A DNA stretch of 64,000 nucleotides, taken from contig JAJKFH010003339.1 of the NCBI GenBank assembly GCA_023333565.1, positions 80,552 to 144,551 of the forward strand, given 5' to 3'. The position numbers were made by a program, and so were the translations under genes. Source of the stretch: Puffinus mauretanicus. Lineage: Eukaryota; Chordata; Aves; Procellariiformes; Procellariidae. The notes beneath the pieces were generated by a model. The model was not told the DNA's origin and did no database searches. It worked only from the letters and a program-made list of their open reading frames with translations. The stretch's first letter is position 1. Every line of letters starts with the position of its first letter. Of the stretch, positions 44,710 through 55,740 are shown piece after piece.

Positions 44710-47700
44710 CGTTTGTTTTCTCTGTGAAGGAAAATTTTTCTATGTAGTAACAAGAGGAGGCCTGAGGTTAAAAGGTGCAAATCTGGACTGGAAAGGAAGG
44801 AAGGTGGGCAGGCAGAAATCAGGAACAGAACTGACTATGAAGTGATTTACTTGAAATAACTCACCCCTTCATTGTCCCTGTGTTTCAGCCCTATGCTATC
44901 TGCTGGAACAGACCAGCCTGTGCCTCCGCAGAGACATGCTTTTTGAATAACTCCCCTCCACATCCAAAATACCAGCTCTCCCGACGAAGGGTATTTCTTG
45001 CACACTCCGTATTACACATGCTAAATACTTTATTGTACTAGATACAACCTCTAAACATTTACAGTAAGTGCACTTAATAGCAAAATTGTTTGCCAAACCT
45101 CATTGGCTCTTTCCATACTTTTGAGTTATAAACATGGTTTTGTTTAAACAGGAAAACAAATGAACAGATTCCTGAGTCTCCCACATACACTTCTGGTTAT
45201 CAGAAGTTTATCACAGGCAAACGGGAACATTTCATGGAGGCTCTTGTTAAAATGCTGGCAGCTTATCAGCGGGTTAGATTTCCATATACCACAGAAGACA
45301 GCAGCATAGTTCAATATCCTTGTTTGTTTGTTTTTTTTTTTATATCAACCTTTTTTTTCTCCTTGATACACTTAGAAAACTGGAGCTGGGTGAATAACTT
45401 CTTGGAAAATCCTCTAAGAGAAGAAAACGGGAGGAAAGAAAAGAGCACTTTTTCTTGAGGAGGCATGGCTGGACAGGTGTGAGAGTTAACACTCTTTAAG
45501 CTATCTGTCTATTAGAAGTAGCCTTTCCAATAAAATGGTAACGCCTGGGCAATTCAGCTGAACAAATGAGATTGCAGTTGCAAAGCCCCTCCATACAGAC
45601 ACCAGCATATAGCACAGATTGATTGCTATCGGCAAGAACTGATCAGAAAAGACATGATAGGTAGACTTGCAATTGCAAATTGCTCAACAGGAAAGCCTTT
45701 AAGAGGACCAGAAAGGAAAAGCCTGTATTTGGGTTATGTTACTTCTGCAGCGGGTGGAAAAGAGCCAGCTCCATCCCATCTCATGGTCAGAAGGGACCCG
45801 AAGAAATGACAGGTACAACGGGGATGGGGTGATGCCTCGGCATGGGGTGGGGACGATGCCCTAGAGAAATGCCTTTGCCAGCTCTGCGTTGCAGCAGACA
45901 GAACTGGTGGTGGCAGCGTCGCAGAGGGGAACCCCAGCTGGCTTTACAGTAGTTAAGCCTGGTATCTATAGCATACTTCTGGGGCAACGCAGAGGTCAGA
46001 AGAAGCTACAAAACCTGCTTCAGAAGCAGAGCCCACTCGAGTTCCCCGTGACAGATTGCTCCTGGGACCCAGCCCCCTCTGACCACCACAGAGATACAGG
46101 CCAAAATATATACTCCTCGGAGTGACCTGAAAAGTTTCATCTCAGTGCAATGCCATACTGGGAGAAATTTGTGCTGATATTGAAAAGTTACTTTGGAGGG
46201 GAAGCAGAACTAAGATACTGGACATAAAAACATGTCCTTTCTTCTCCGACACCCAAGTTACCCAGGCTTAGTTTGCACCATGAACACAGCATGCCTGCCC
46301 CTTCTTTTTCACCAAGTGACCTACGCCAAGCCTTCGCTGCCAGCTCGTTTAAGCAGTGCCACAGCTGTCACTAGTTGGGAAAGACAGAGTTCAGAAACCA
46401 ATGGTGGATCTTGGGGCATCTATTTTAAAAATCCCGTTACTGGTGTGCTTGTGCACACTGGAAAAGTTTTTTAATTCGTCTGCCCTTTCCCCTTGTGCCA
46501 GCTACCTGCCCAGCTTTGAACATGCCGGTTAGCAGCCAGCCTGAAGCTACCAAGAGATCTCAGAAACATGGAGCAAAAAAGGGTTTGACAAGAAATACAA
46601 TGTGTGTCAAACACAGAATATATTTTCAACTTTTCATGTAAATGCTATGATTAACAGCTCCGTGGACCAATGGGTCACCCAGTCTCTCTAAATGCAATAG
46701 CAACAGGGAGTTAAAATTTTACTTAATAATCCTTCATTCAAAGGCAATCTTTTCAATTAGTTTTCACACTTGTGCTGCCACTGAGAAAACAAAGTAGGAA
46801 AACCCCATTTTCTTTGACCTGCAAATGATTTCATCAACCATATTCCTTTTAATACACAATGCCCCACCACTACAATTGCTGAAACAAACACCATTACATT
46901 TGAACTTCAAGAGGATTTACTTGGTCCAGAGGCAGCCAGCAACAGAAGAATTTTAATGACTGTGGGAGGATCGTTGGTATTTTAAGAAGTCTTCTAAAAC
47001 CTTTTGAAGGATTGAGATAAGTAAATATAAGTGGAGCAATTTTTTTTCCCTAAGTACTTTGCACCATGTTTTCACATAGCAGAACTGAGTTCTACAACTG
47101 CACAATGAAGCTGGAAAATCTGAACAGAGAAGCAAAAGTTAAAAAAAGTCTGAGACGAAACCAAGTGGCATGGGAACCACTCTAAAGAAGAGAGCAAATG
47201 GATCCTTCTATTCCAAGCTCTTGTTTTTATTCTCTTTGCTCACAGCAGCTTTAATTTCATTAGCTTGCAAAGAAACACTCAATCCACAGATCAGATTTCT
47301 CAAGGATATAGGGAGATCATGTCAACAAAACAAAGCACTAATTAAATTTTTAAACAGCAACCACATGCTCAGCGAGTTCCTCTAGTGGAATCATACAAGC
47401 AACGTTTGCATCCTGTTGCCTTTGATCTAAAGCATTGCACTTCACCTTTTAGAAGAAAAAGCCACCTGCTGCCAGAAGTGCTCCCGGATTAATCTACCCC
47501 ACGACTGAAGTGTAACTGCTGTTAAGAGTTCAAAAGGTCCAGCTTGAATTGTCGAGTGCCTCCTTGGAGAAGGGCTGGTCGATGTACCTGGGCAGCAACT
47601 GCCACCTGTCGCAATTACAAGGAGAAAAGAAAAGCCCCCTTGGGCATCCGTCTTCACAAGGGCCCTCTGGACCCACTCGCGTGTCACGTACGATCACACC

Positions 47701-48403
47701 CCCGCTTTAAAACTATTTACCCGCAGCTTCTCCAAAACCACCACATTTTCAGCATGGTAAACTGGGGTGAATGATTTGCTGCTATTTCTTAACGTCATCC
47801 TCCCACCTTATCCAGGAGAAATACAATAAAGAGCATGCAAACAGCAGTAAAAAGGACACTTGGAAAGGCAACCCCCCAAAAAAAATAAAGTGTCTATGAT
47901 GTCCTTCTTTCGTGGAGAAGCTGGGGACACGAAAAAAGTGCTCTCCCTGGATCCAGGGAGGAAAGCAACTCGGAGCACTCTTGAGAAAAGGAAATTGCTT
48001 TTCAGTCAGATGTCCCCTGTTTTTGGAGGCACTCTTACCCTCTCCTTTCTTCTGCTTACCTGCACGAGCTCAAAAATCACGCAGGCACTAAGAAAAATTT
48101 ATGAGTGGCTTAGCAAGCAGATGCTTTTAAATGAGAAAGTTCATACAGCCTGTTCTTCTCCTTCTCAGTACAGTTATGTGGATAAAAACCAAATCAACCT
48201 TTACATTCACTTGCTCTCAAACAGAGTCAGAAAAAAGGGCTGTTTTGTCCAAGGCATGGGCGACATTCAATACCTTGGTAAACTGGCAGATAACGCTGTG
48301 TTTATCCCCTCTGCCCACTCCATCTTCCACAGTGTCCACACAAATTCGGCTTGACAGTACAGGTGAATTTCAGTTTTACTGAAAGCAGTGGCAAAACTCT
48401 CAC

Positions 48404-48409
48404 TTTATT
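48404..48409 (-). terminator. LPAR1: Candidate distal LPAR1 poly(A) signal
   Basis: A perfect AATAAA on the - strand, with a GT-rich stretch (TTTGTGTGG) about 50 bases further on, as expected of a downstream element. Confidence 0.45.
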
Positions 48410-48469
48410 CAGTGGAAACACATTTTACTCACTTGCTGCTCTTCCCTCTTCAGCAAGGAACTGCCTTTT

Positions 48470-48528
48470 CCAAGCAATTTTATGCTTGGAAGTATAAAAT
48501 CCAAGCATCTCTTCCAAGCAAGAGATGC
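48470..48528. repeat. Cluster of small hairpins
   Basis: GCATCTCTT (48505-48513) pairs perfectly with AAGAGATGC (48520-48528) around CCAAGC. CCAAGCA (48470-48476) pairs with TGCTTGG (48483-48489). The CCAAGC word recurs four times. On the - strand this would sit in the distal LPAR1 3' UTR. Confidence 0.8.
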
Positions 48529-49402
48529 TAAAAACTCTGCTTTTTGCTGGGCTGACCCTCTTCCCTCCATTTCCTCCCTGCCCAAATGGGAGAATATTAC
48601 CCCTTATGTTACATTCCAGTATGTTACATTGACGGATACTCTGCTGATTTTTGAGGGGGTGGTGGTGGGGTGGTGTTTGTTTTTTTGTTATAGAGGCAAA
48701 TTACAATGAGGAAAATGGCCCAGGAATTTACTGTTGATATATTTTACATTGTTAGGAGAACACAGATTTTCCCAGAGAAAGGTCCCAAGTTTTTTATCAG
48801 CAAGATCCCATCTTTTCTCACATTTACCCCTGTCAAGGAGTTTTGATTAATGTCACTAATTCTCGGTAACCAAGATTCACATGAGTGGCATTTCTCTTTG
48901 AAACAGCCATATATGAAAAAATCCATCTGTTAGCTTAGCTATTCATAACAATGTGCATGTGTGGCTATTATATGTAGCACGGTCCAGTCATTTGCAATAG
49001 ACTAATACATATGTTGTCTTGACTGTACAAAATGAAATTGTACCTTGGCTTTTCGTAGCCCACTGCTTTTGAAATGAAGGGTACATCATTTAAAAGATAC
49101 CCTACAAATATTTCTCAGTGCAAAAATGCAGAGGTTGTTTTGCAAGAAAGGTTCCATAAAAACGTATACATTTTTTTCACGTTAAAAATCCCTTTGCTTT
49201 CTGCCATGAACAAGAAAAGCATTCCAATGCCATAAATACATTTTTTTAAAAATCTACCAACCTGACTGTAGCCCTTTAAGAGCCTTGGGGATGTGTCCTA
49301 CTTTAAGAACTTGTCCATGAAAAACTTGGGACCCCTCACATGTTACACATTTCATACCGCACTTCAAAGAAGAACGTTAAATACCTTGTGACTAAAGTAC
49401 TG

Positions 49403-49408
49403 TTTATT
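49403..49408 (-). terminator. LPAR1: Candidate proximal LPAR1 poly(A) signal
   Basis: The first perfect AATAAA after the LPAR1 stop on the - strand, about 740 bases away, with GT-containing sequence (AAATGTGTAACATGTGAG) downstream. Confidence 0.45.
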
Positions 49409-49480
49409 TCATAATCTAAACAAACATTGGAATACAGTCTATGCTTTTCTACTTTCCTGCAGACTTTACAACGAGCTTTT

Positions 49481-49493
49481 CCCCCCCCCCCCC
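49481..49493. repeat. C13 homopolymer
   Basis: Thirteen uninterrupted C bases (a G run in the LPAR1 transcript sense). Its length may vary between individuals or be a sequencing uncertainty. Confidence 0.9.
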
Positions 49494-50150
49494 ATAATTA
49501 AAACAATCTGCATACACACAGAACATGCATGCCCTCTAACACCGGTAATGAAGGTAAGAAGAGTCTGTTTCCATCATCCTCCTGTTGCCTGTATTAGAAA
49601 AAATTACTTTTGTTTTTACTGTAGTTATGGCAGTGTGGCTAAGGATACGAAGACTAGAGCACAGTTTTACTCCCTGCACAGAAAATGTTCATCACAAGCA
49701 TGCTGATGGTGATAAATATTACATGTCTATTAAATGATAGGCATACTTTTATCCCCTTTACTCCCTTTTTAAAAAGACTAAGTGGCTACATGTAAATGCA
49801 GTGAAGCAGGTATAAGCTTAATTAATCAGAGTTGATTCAGACTGGCACCAAGATGCAGCGAAGTCCGACGAAGTCTCAGCGAGGCTTTCCGTGGGCTACC
49901 AATGACCTCTGCCACATGGCATCTGCCTTCTACTTTTTGAAAGTAGAAATCAAAGGCATTGCAGCCTGGCCAGTCCTGCGGACGGGGTGGACCACACCGG
50001 TGTGTCGGGTTTCCTGGAAAAGAAGCACTTGTAGTCCATTAGTGTTTGAGAAAACCTTGTGAGTGGGTTACCTTCCCCCGGGGCCGTGCACCCACCCCGC
50101 TCCGCGGTGTAGCCCGCTGCTCTTCGTCGGCCACGTGGCTGGCTGCGGTT

Positions 50151-50452
50151 TTACACCACTGAGTGGTCGTTGCTGTGGACACCAGCCAAGATGGTGTGGT
50201 TGAGTGAGGACGCCGACCGGTCCGAGCCTTCGGTGGGGCCGTTGGCATTCTCACTGCGCTGGCAGCAGAGGATCTGCTTGAAGGTCGCGCTCATCTCCTT
50301 GTCCCGGTAGGAGTAGATGATGGGGTTCATGGCGGAGTTGAATTCTGCCAGGAGCAGGAAAAATTTTTCATAGGCCAGGACGTTGCACTGGGGACAGCAA
50401 ACATCCAGGAGCAGCAAGACTAATCCTGGGGTCCAGCAGATTATGAAAGCAC
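50151..50452 (-). CDS. LPAR1: LPAR1 terminal coding exon: TM6 end, TM7 and C-tail
   Basis: This exon encodes the last 99 residues of lysophosphatidic acid receptor 1, a class A G-protein-coupled receptor that signals through Gi, Gq and G12/13. Its two first bases complete a Gly codon (phase 1 intron); the acceptor is TCTTCCTAG. Seen in order: the TM6 toggle-switch motif CWTP (50438-50427), the extracellular loop with CCPQC, TM7 with NPIIY (50327-50313), the helix-8 start SYRDKEMS, a CC pair that is a likely palmitoylation site, and a C-terminus ending SVV, a PDZ ligand. Stop TAA is at 50153-50151. It differs from the mammalian tail at only a few positions. The exon with the first six helices lies beyond 64000. 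The gene converges on MUSK, as in mammals. Confidence 0.97.
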
Positions 50453-53400
50453 CTAGGAAGAGAAAGAGCAGACAAAACACAACAAAACCCACAAATATAC
50501 TAATGCACCGTTCCTCGTCAAGACACTATGAGAACCATCCAACTGGAAGTGACAACGGTTAATTTTCTCTTTCAAGAGCATCCTTCCCACACTATTTCTT
50601 CACTGACCTGATGAGAGGGCTGCCTTTCAAAGATCTGTAAATGGTTTTGGGCAGCACATCAAAAGAGCAAGGCATTCCCCCCCACACTCACCATCTGAAA
50701 CGTTCTCTGCTTGGCAAATACATTTGCATTTAAAGTTGATAATGAGGAACATTTTTTCCCTTCAGCTAGAGACCTCTGACTAATCAATCTCTTGATCAGG
50801 AGAAACAATGCTGCAATTTACTTCTCAAACTAGTAACAACAAAGAAAACCTTTCTGTGAGTGCTGTGACTGAAGCATCAATAATAGAAAAAGAGTGGTGC
50901 AGGCAGCAATTCTCAAGAAAAAGAAAGCCTGGGTCTTGTTAATCCATTTCAGCCCCATTATGTAATGGAAAGTCCTAAACACACATCCTTCTTGCACTGA
51001 AATGTCGTCCTTCAACAGATCTACTTCTTTTCTTAGGGCTCTATTCAACAGAAATTCAGAGGCTCCTCAGGCTTCAATAGTGTAAATGCCAAAGAGCCTT
51101 ACCCTGATTAAAATGCTTCCCCCTCCTTTCTTTGCTTCGCAAAGCTCTGAGGGGGATAAAGCCCAGAACAAAATTCGGAGTTCAATGCAGAAATGAACAA
51201 ACGCCTTGCGCTTTATTGGGAGTATCGAGTTAAATGAAGATGCTAACTCCTTGCAAGGTTAAAGAGGTTTTAAATATAAGCACCGCTGGGGAAGCCCTTA
51301 CACACCAATCATGTCAGAAGGAAGACGGTGCTCCTGAGATTTTCCAGGCTGACATGCTTGGCTGAGGTGGAAACCAAGGTCTTATCATCGGCAGGCAGGC
51401 TTAGCGCAGGCAGCAGCAATAAGGGCTTCCCAGCACTATCCGGTGAGCACTGTTTTCAGACAGGTTCTCCTGTCACTGGACTATTTATTTGTTAACATAC
51501 TGCCTCCGTTTTTCCCTGCAGTGATGCTCTCTGCAGGTCTAGCAGCTGACTACAGGCAGTCTCCGCAGCACATGGCCTTTTGCCATGCCTGCCAAGAAGG
51601 TGCCAGCTGTTTCCAGCTTGCGCAGTGGCGGCTGTAAGCTGTGCAGACACCCTTCCGTTTGGATACCAAACCCACCTAGATCAAACAGAAGAACGTTTTC
51701 CAATGGGCTCTGCAAACACACAGGGTGTGCTGGGCTACAGACACTGGTTGCCAACCAGGCAACCACACACAGGCTGGCTACATACAAAATAGCATCCCTA
51801 AACTGAGCTTGCTTGCAACTGATGGTGCCACAGTGACACTCAATGCCTATCACTTTGCTGACCAACAAAGCTCGCAAAGGGAAAGAAGCTGGGAGGCGAA
51901 CTGCCAGCTGCCAGTACAAAGCACCGATGTCTTTGGCCAAGTGACTTCGTTAGGGGCTGGCAGCAATTTTACAGAATAGGGATGAAACTCTCCCACGCCG
52001 AGGTGGGATCAAACACATGAATCCACTTCATAGCTTTTGTCTGCAGTTCTTTTGGATTCCAGCAGTCCTAGAAAAGAGTACTTGAAACCCAAGCAAAGGA
52101 CTACAGTCTTTTGTCCCTTCCTTGTACCTGTTCCCAGAAGAGTAGAAAACTGCATCTCTTTATTTGCAGGATTGTCTGGGTTGATACAGAGGCTGCCCTC
52201 CGCACGGAACAGCTCTGCTGAGCTGGTTTCTGCAGAAACCAAGACAATCTTTCAAATTCAACCACTCGCTGCTGAAACTGTGCGTGTTGTGTTCAACCTC
52301 CTAGCTAGTGAGACAGCGGTGGACTTTGTTCCAGCTTGAGCATGTATTTTCTTCATTACAGGCTGCCTCGGGAGAACAACATCAGAGACGGGAACACTGC
52401 AAGTCATGGGATCTACAGTCAAGGACAAAAGATGATGACAGCATCCTCACCAGGCCTGTAGCAGAAAAGTCCAATGTGGGAACAATGGAGCTGACAGGAA
52501 AGCTCTCATAGCGTTGTTCAAAGTTGCAATTGAAAGCTTCCAATTTTCCAACAATTTTTTTTGGTTGTTTTTTTTCAAATCTGTTGTTGAGAAACTAAAT
52601 ACGTCAAACAGAACATTCTGTTGCTATCATTTTTGAGTATGTTAAAAGCAGCAACAACAAGAAGCAGCATGGTGAGACAGGTAGGCATTTGCCCCTGAGG
52701 AAGTCCCAAAGTCTCTGACAAAATTCCTCATGCAGCCCACTGCACTGACCACTGGTTGCAGGTGGAGTTTCTGAGCCTCTCTAGGCTCAGTATCTCAGAT
52801 AGATCCAACAACATACCTGCTGAGGTTTAACGTGGTTGCACTCAAGAAAAAGTGGACTGCGGTTCAGCAAGAAACTAATTGCTCTGTGCAGCTCATGCTA
52901 CACTGAAAAAAACATAAAAACAAAGGGTCGCCTTCCCATGCAGCTCTGGAAGCGAATGGAAGTCATTATTCTGCAAGTTGCCACCCTGCTGCTCATGCCA
53001 GGCATGGAGCTGGGTCAATGACGTGCTGGCAGCCAGGCTGTCGAGAGGAGAAGAAACCCACGCTGCCCAGCTCCAGACCCGCTTGGGTAACGTGGGCTTT
53101 CCGCTGCCCTGGCCCCCAGCCGCAGACCAGGACGACCTTCCAACCTGCTTCCTCCACGCGGCAGAGGTGGCAACAGAGGAGCACACAGCATCCAGCACTG
53201 CACCTTTGTGCAAACAGGGCTAGCTTCGAGCTTCTGAAGAGACGGCTCATTTGTTATTGGTAAGTAAAAGCCACTGAAGCCAGCCCCATTCAGTCTAGTG
53301 GGTTTTGTTTTACTTTAGCCCCTGGGATTTTCCTAGCAAAACTTCCCACCATGCTAATGGCTCCTGTGGCTTATTAAGTTAAGTGCTTGCAAATGGTGAC

Positions 53401-55484
53401 ACAAACAATGCCTTGGGTTTTCTCACTTGTTATTTAACTGTCAGTACCCTGGAAAATACTGGAAAGCATCACTCACGGTAAGGGCATGTTTGAGTTAGGT
53501 ACAAGGAACATAAAAATGTCAGGCTCCTATTACTTCAGAGGTAGGAAACATCATCTGTTAAACATGAATTCTTTCCCTGGAAGGAAAAAAACAACCTTGA
53601 AATTTATTTTCTCTACTTCTTACTTGGAATATTTGTCAAAGTAAAGAGATACTAAGCTAAAAGTGAGGTTAAATTCCTCCCCTTTTCCAGAAATCTGTTG
53701 TGCATTGATTTGACCAAGAATGAAGATCTAAAAATATCACATCTAATAAAATAGTGAGATCCAAAAGCTTCTTGCTGCCATATACTGAAAAGCCTTAAGC
53801 ATAAACCAAAATCTTGATGTATTTTTCTGCTCAGGAACAGAACTGAGAGCAACCCAAAGTACAGTGTGAGTAATTTCCAGGTGCATCTTAACATTTTACA
53901 AACTCGGTCAAACCCACGTTACAATGACATACAGAGCAGATCTATTGCATTCAGTGAATCAAATCTGCTCATCTTCTAGATATGTCATCGTCATGCCATG
54001 GCACTAGGAGAGTCCAACATGCACGAATAAAATTGCAGACGGTATATCCTTGGGTGGCTGAAGAGCACTGTTGCCTGGACAGATAGCACCTTGGGGTGGC
54101 ACCTCCAACCCTGGCAGTCCCTAGAGGCGCTGGCACTGCACAAAGCTGACCGAGCTGTTCAACTGCAGCAGGAGGAACATCCCTATGCTGCATGGCCAAG
54201 GTCTGCTCTGCGGGTCTGGCAAGAGAGGGCCTGGTGAGCAAGAAATGCCCATCAGGCTGAGGGGCGAATAGCTAGCCATGAGACTGGAAAGCTTGGGGGA
54301 AACGGAGAAATGGCACTGCATCTTCTAAAAAGATTTAAGGGGACAAGAGGGGAAGGGTCGCTATAGACTGAGAAGCACATTTTACAGCAGGAAATCTGTG
54401 TTACAACAAAGCAGTCATGACACTAATCTCATTTTCTCTTGCTGCGTGATACCTCTCACCCAGGGCTGAAACTCCAACTCCTCGTGCGTAGTCTGTCTTG
54501 CTGTGCTATGCCAGAAGTCCACTGGGGGCTTTCCAATGACCACGGTATGACTACATCACATCTGTCTTGAACCCTCGTCCGCTGCACCAGCACGGATTGT
54601 ATTTCCACGGTAGTTGCATGCTTGGAAACTCCTGGGTAAGCGTGGCATGGCCTCACAGCAAGGTTTGATTGCAAGAGAGTAAGAACTGTTGTGGGCAGTA
54701 GGCGTATGAAACCAACCATGATAAATCACACAAAAATGAGTGACTAGAAAAACAAAAGAGAAAACAACTCCAAAAACCAGCAGCAGAAAAGAAACAAGCT
54801 ACATGAGAATAAACACTGACGAACTAGTCACTCATTACTAGGTCCTTGGTCCTCTCAGGAATGTTTGCAAAATCAACACAACAAACTGCAGACAGTACAG
54901 AAAGATAAATTAGGAAAAAAGGATATGGTAGAAACAGCCTCTTAAAACACAGAAATATTAATTTAAGGCTGTACTTGAATGACAGATCACCTCTGCGCTA
55001 TTGCAGTCAAGCATGCCTGCTGGTTTAGTTTATCACTAAGCACTGACCATTTGGGATGACTTTCTTTCCTACTAGTGGAGACTGTCTTAAATTGATGCCT
55101 GCATTTACAAAAACTTGGTAAGAACCAAAGCAAGTAAGAGCCCCTCTTCTGAGAAGCAGATATACCTGGAAGATCTGACACAGTTAGTGGAAAAGAGGCT
55201 AAAGAGGGGGGAAAAACAGTTTCAGTTTGTCTTGCGGAGCTTTCTTTTGTTTTTCAAAGAGCCGAAAGGCAGACACTGCACTGATCCAAACCCAGGCTCA
55301 GAGAAGTGAATTCCAAGCGACTGTCCCTCTACGTGCACGGCAAAAGCATTTGGTCCAGTTTTATCCCAGGGCTGCAGATTAAATTGTTTTATTGCTGCTG
55401 CTGCAGACAGAAAGCGAGTCTTGCTTTAGCAGGACATCGATCAACTGCAGTATATTTTTGTGTTAGGCTTCGCTCTGGGGAGGA

Positions 55485-55740
55485 CGTAAGAAGTTCAGAG
55501 ACAACATGCTGGAGGCACGCTGGCACCCAGCCCCCGGGGCCGCTCGGGGCCAGCCCTGGCAGGAGGTGGCACAGAAGAGCACCCCGAGGCTTGCCTGCCT
55601 GCCGCCCCCCTCCCGGCAGCTCCCCGGGGCCGCGGTGTCCCCCAGCCGCCCCGGGGGTGGGCAGCGGGTCAAGGATGCAATTCAGCCTGTGACACCCAGC
55701 CCGGGCACCAAGGACCCGCACGCGGCCACCTCCCAGTGAC
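55485..55740. other. CpG-island-like patch in the LPAR1 intron
   Basis: About eighteen CpG dinucleotides in roughly 260 bases with about 70% GC stand out from the AT-rich surroundings. It is a candidate alternative promoter or enhancer. Open frames across it on both strands follow from the GC richness and show no domain. Confidence 0.45.

Larger units (their letters stand above)
35699..48380. other. Interval, 12.7 kb, no gene recognised
   Basis: Contents seen: hairpins at 36813-36848 and 42108-42135; CpG-rich patches at 38976-39125 and about 41683-42000; a T-run at 41578-41602; an 18-base-period duplication at 41238-41271; a probable CR1-type fragment at about 43500-43690; a purine tract at 44615-44709; and a conserved-element-like stretch at about 43930-44290. 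None of the open frames, including 47860-48354 (+), has a recognised domain. Confidence 0.5.
48390..50150 (-). other. LPAR1: LPAR1 3' UTR (two possible ends)
   Basis: From the LPAR1 stop at 50151-50153, the first AATAAA on the - strand is at 49408-49403, about 740 bases on. A second is at 48409-48404, about 1.74 kb on, closer to the 3' UTR length I recall for mammalian LPAR1. The sequence between is AT-rich and carries a 13-base C run and, just before the distal signal, a cluster of small hairpins. The actual end is inferred. Confidence 0.55.

Noticed and set aside
44562..44747. Lys/Glu/Gly-rich short open frame
   Set aside because: It is a translation of the polypurine tract and is low-complexity artefact.
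47860..48354. 164-codon + strand open frame with a hydrophobic segment
   Set aside because: Open frames of this size are expected by chance in 64 kb; no recognised domain, and it overlaps the likely end of the LPAR1 transcript on the other strand.
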